This document shows positions 27,600 through 28,186 of a stretch of 28,186 nt of DNA, piece after piece. How positions within the stretch are numbered: the first letter of the stretch is position 1; every line of letters starts with the position of its first letter. The stretch spans positions 1 through 28,186 of the IMG/VR virus record IMGVR_UViG_3300021420_000104; one strand, 5' to 3'. This DNA is from a virus. The translations under genes were made by a program, and so were the position numbers. A model generated the notes under the pieces. That model did not search any database. It was not told the DNA's origin and saw only the letters and a program-made list of their open reading frames with translations.

Positions 27600-28186
27600 A
27601 AGTCGTCGCGATTATCCAAGCCCGCATGGGTTCGACCCGCTTGCCGGGCAAGGTGATGATGCCGCTTGACGGTCATCCCGTGCTCGAATGGTGCGTGCGT
27701 GCGTGCGAAAAGGCGCCGGGCGTAACAGAAACATGGGTTGCGACGTCGACGCTTGAAGCGGACGACGTCATCGCCGATTGGTGTGACGACCATGGTGTGT
27801 TCTGCTGGCGCGGATCAGAAACCGACGTCCTGGCGCGGTTCATGGGCTGTGCCAACGTCACCAACGGCGATCTCTTCCTAAGGTTAACCGGCGATTGTCC
27901 GTTTTTAGACTCGCAGGTCATTGGCGCCGTCGTTCGGCTGCAGTACGAGACTGGCGCAGCGTTCTGCACCAATGTGAGCCCGCGAACCTTCCCCGATGGT
28001 CTCGATGTCCAAGCGTTTACCTATCGTGCTCTCGCCGCGGCCGACGTCGAGGCCAAGCGCCCGCTCGATCGCGACGGGGTTTGCACGTGGATCGAGCGCA
28101 ACCGTTTCCGCTTTCCAGCCGAAACGCTCATTAACCCTATCCCGAACATGGCCGCCGAGCGTTGGGAACTGGACACCGAGCAGGAT
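27596..28186 (+). CDS. SpsF-like cytidylyltransferase / CMP-sugar synthase (partial)
   Basis: Translation from ATG 27596 runs 197 codons to the window edge; the end is missing. It begins MKVVAIIQARMGSTRLPGKV, the nucleotidyl-binding signature of the NTP-transferase (GT-A) family seen in CMP-sugar synthases. RLTGDCPFLD (96-105) is the metal-binding region, FPDGLDVQ (132-139) fits the SpsF subgroup, and RWELDTEQD (189-197) is a family motif near the expected active site. It probably activates a nonulosonic acid or similar sugar with CTP. Overlaps the previous stop (ATGA). Later pathway genes, such as an NeuB-like synthase or transferases, may follow outside the window. Confidence 0.8.
   Translation, partial: MKVVAIIQARMGSTRLPGKVMMPLDGHPVLEWCVRACEKAPGVTETWVATSTLEADDVIADWCDDHGVFCWRGSETDVLARFMGCANVTNGDLFLRLTGDCPFLDSQVIGAVVRLQYETGAAFCTNVSPRTFPDGLDVQAFTYRALAAADVEAKRPLDRDGVCTWIERNRFRFPAETLINPIPNMAAERWELDTEQD

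Overview
The window is one side of a tailed-phage (or prophage) genome. It runs from a large minus-strand virion/packaging block (1-24806) into a plus-strand accessory operon (24882-28186). Both ends are open: a virion gene is cut at position 1 and a nucleotide-sugar gene is cut at 28186. Base composition is GC-rich. The virion genes resemble those in podovirus-like phages of Alphaproteobacteria (Rhizobiales type), but the host is an inference. No integrase, tRNA, replication or lysis gene is visible. No tape measure, sheath or tail-tube gene was recognised, and a probable short-tail adaptor is present, which favours a podovirus-like particle.

Minus strand, in transcription order (right to left): large terminase; then a long portal protein, small proteins, a GroES-like co-chaperonin, a probable scaffold and a conserved protein; then a probable capsid-associated protein, the HK97-fold major capsid protein, another virion protein, a His-rich gene apparently continued by a -1 frameshift, and a small virion protein; then a small beta-rich protein, a Rossmann/glycosyltransferase-like protein, further virion proteins and a 36-residue-repeat protein followed by an intrinsic terminator; then a small protein, connector/adaptor proteins, a probable large tail protein and a collar-type tail fibre; finally a conserved protein, a 41-residue membrane protein, a GNAT acetyltransferase and a Gln-rich, possibly DNA-ejection protein. 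Most junctions within a block are stop/start overlaps or very short gaps.

Plus strand: eight genes in one coupled operon, every junction an ATGA or GTGA overlap. It starts with a ribbon-helix-helix (RHH) DNA-binding protein and continues with a 73-residue unknown, a four-Cys protein, a RimJ/L-type acetyltransferase, a 59-residue protein, a SAM methyltransferase, a Gfo/Idh/MocA oxidoreductase and a SpsF-like cytidylyltransferase. The last four enzymes look like a phage-borne surface-sugar synthesis or modification module.

The most interesting signal is non-coding. Every intergenic gap longer than about 30 bp (six of six) carries one copy of the same oriented palindrome: core TGAWC, 4 bp, GWTCA, with arms extending to about 12 bp. 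The copies divide the minus strand into six units. One lies in the divergent terL/RHH promoter region, so the RHH protein is an obvious candidate to bind all six. In five cases the gene next to the palindrome lacks a Shine-Dalgarno sequence, and at two sites the start codon lies inside the palindrome arm, so leaderless or hairpin-controlled translation is possible.
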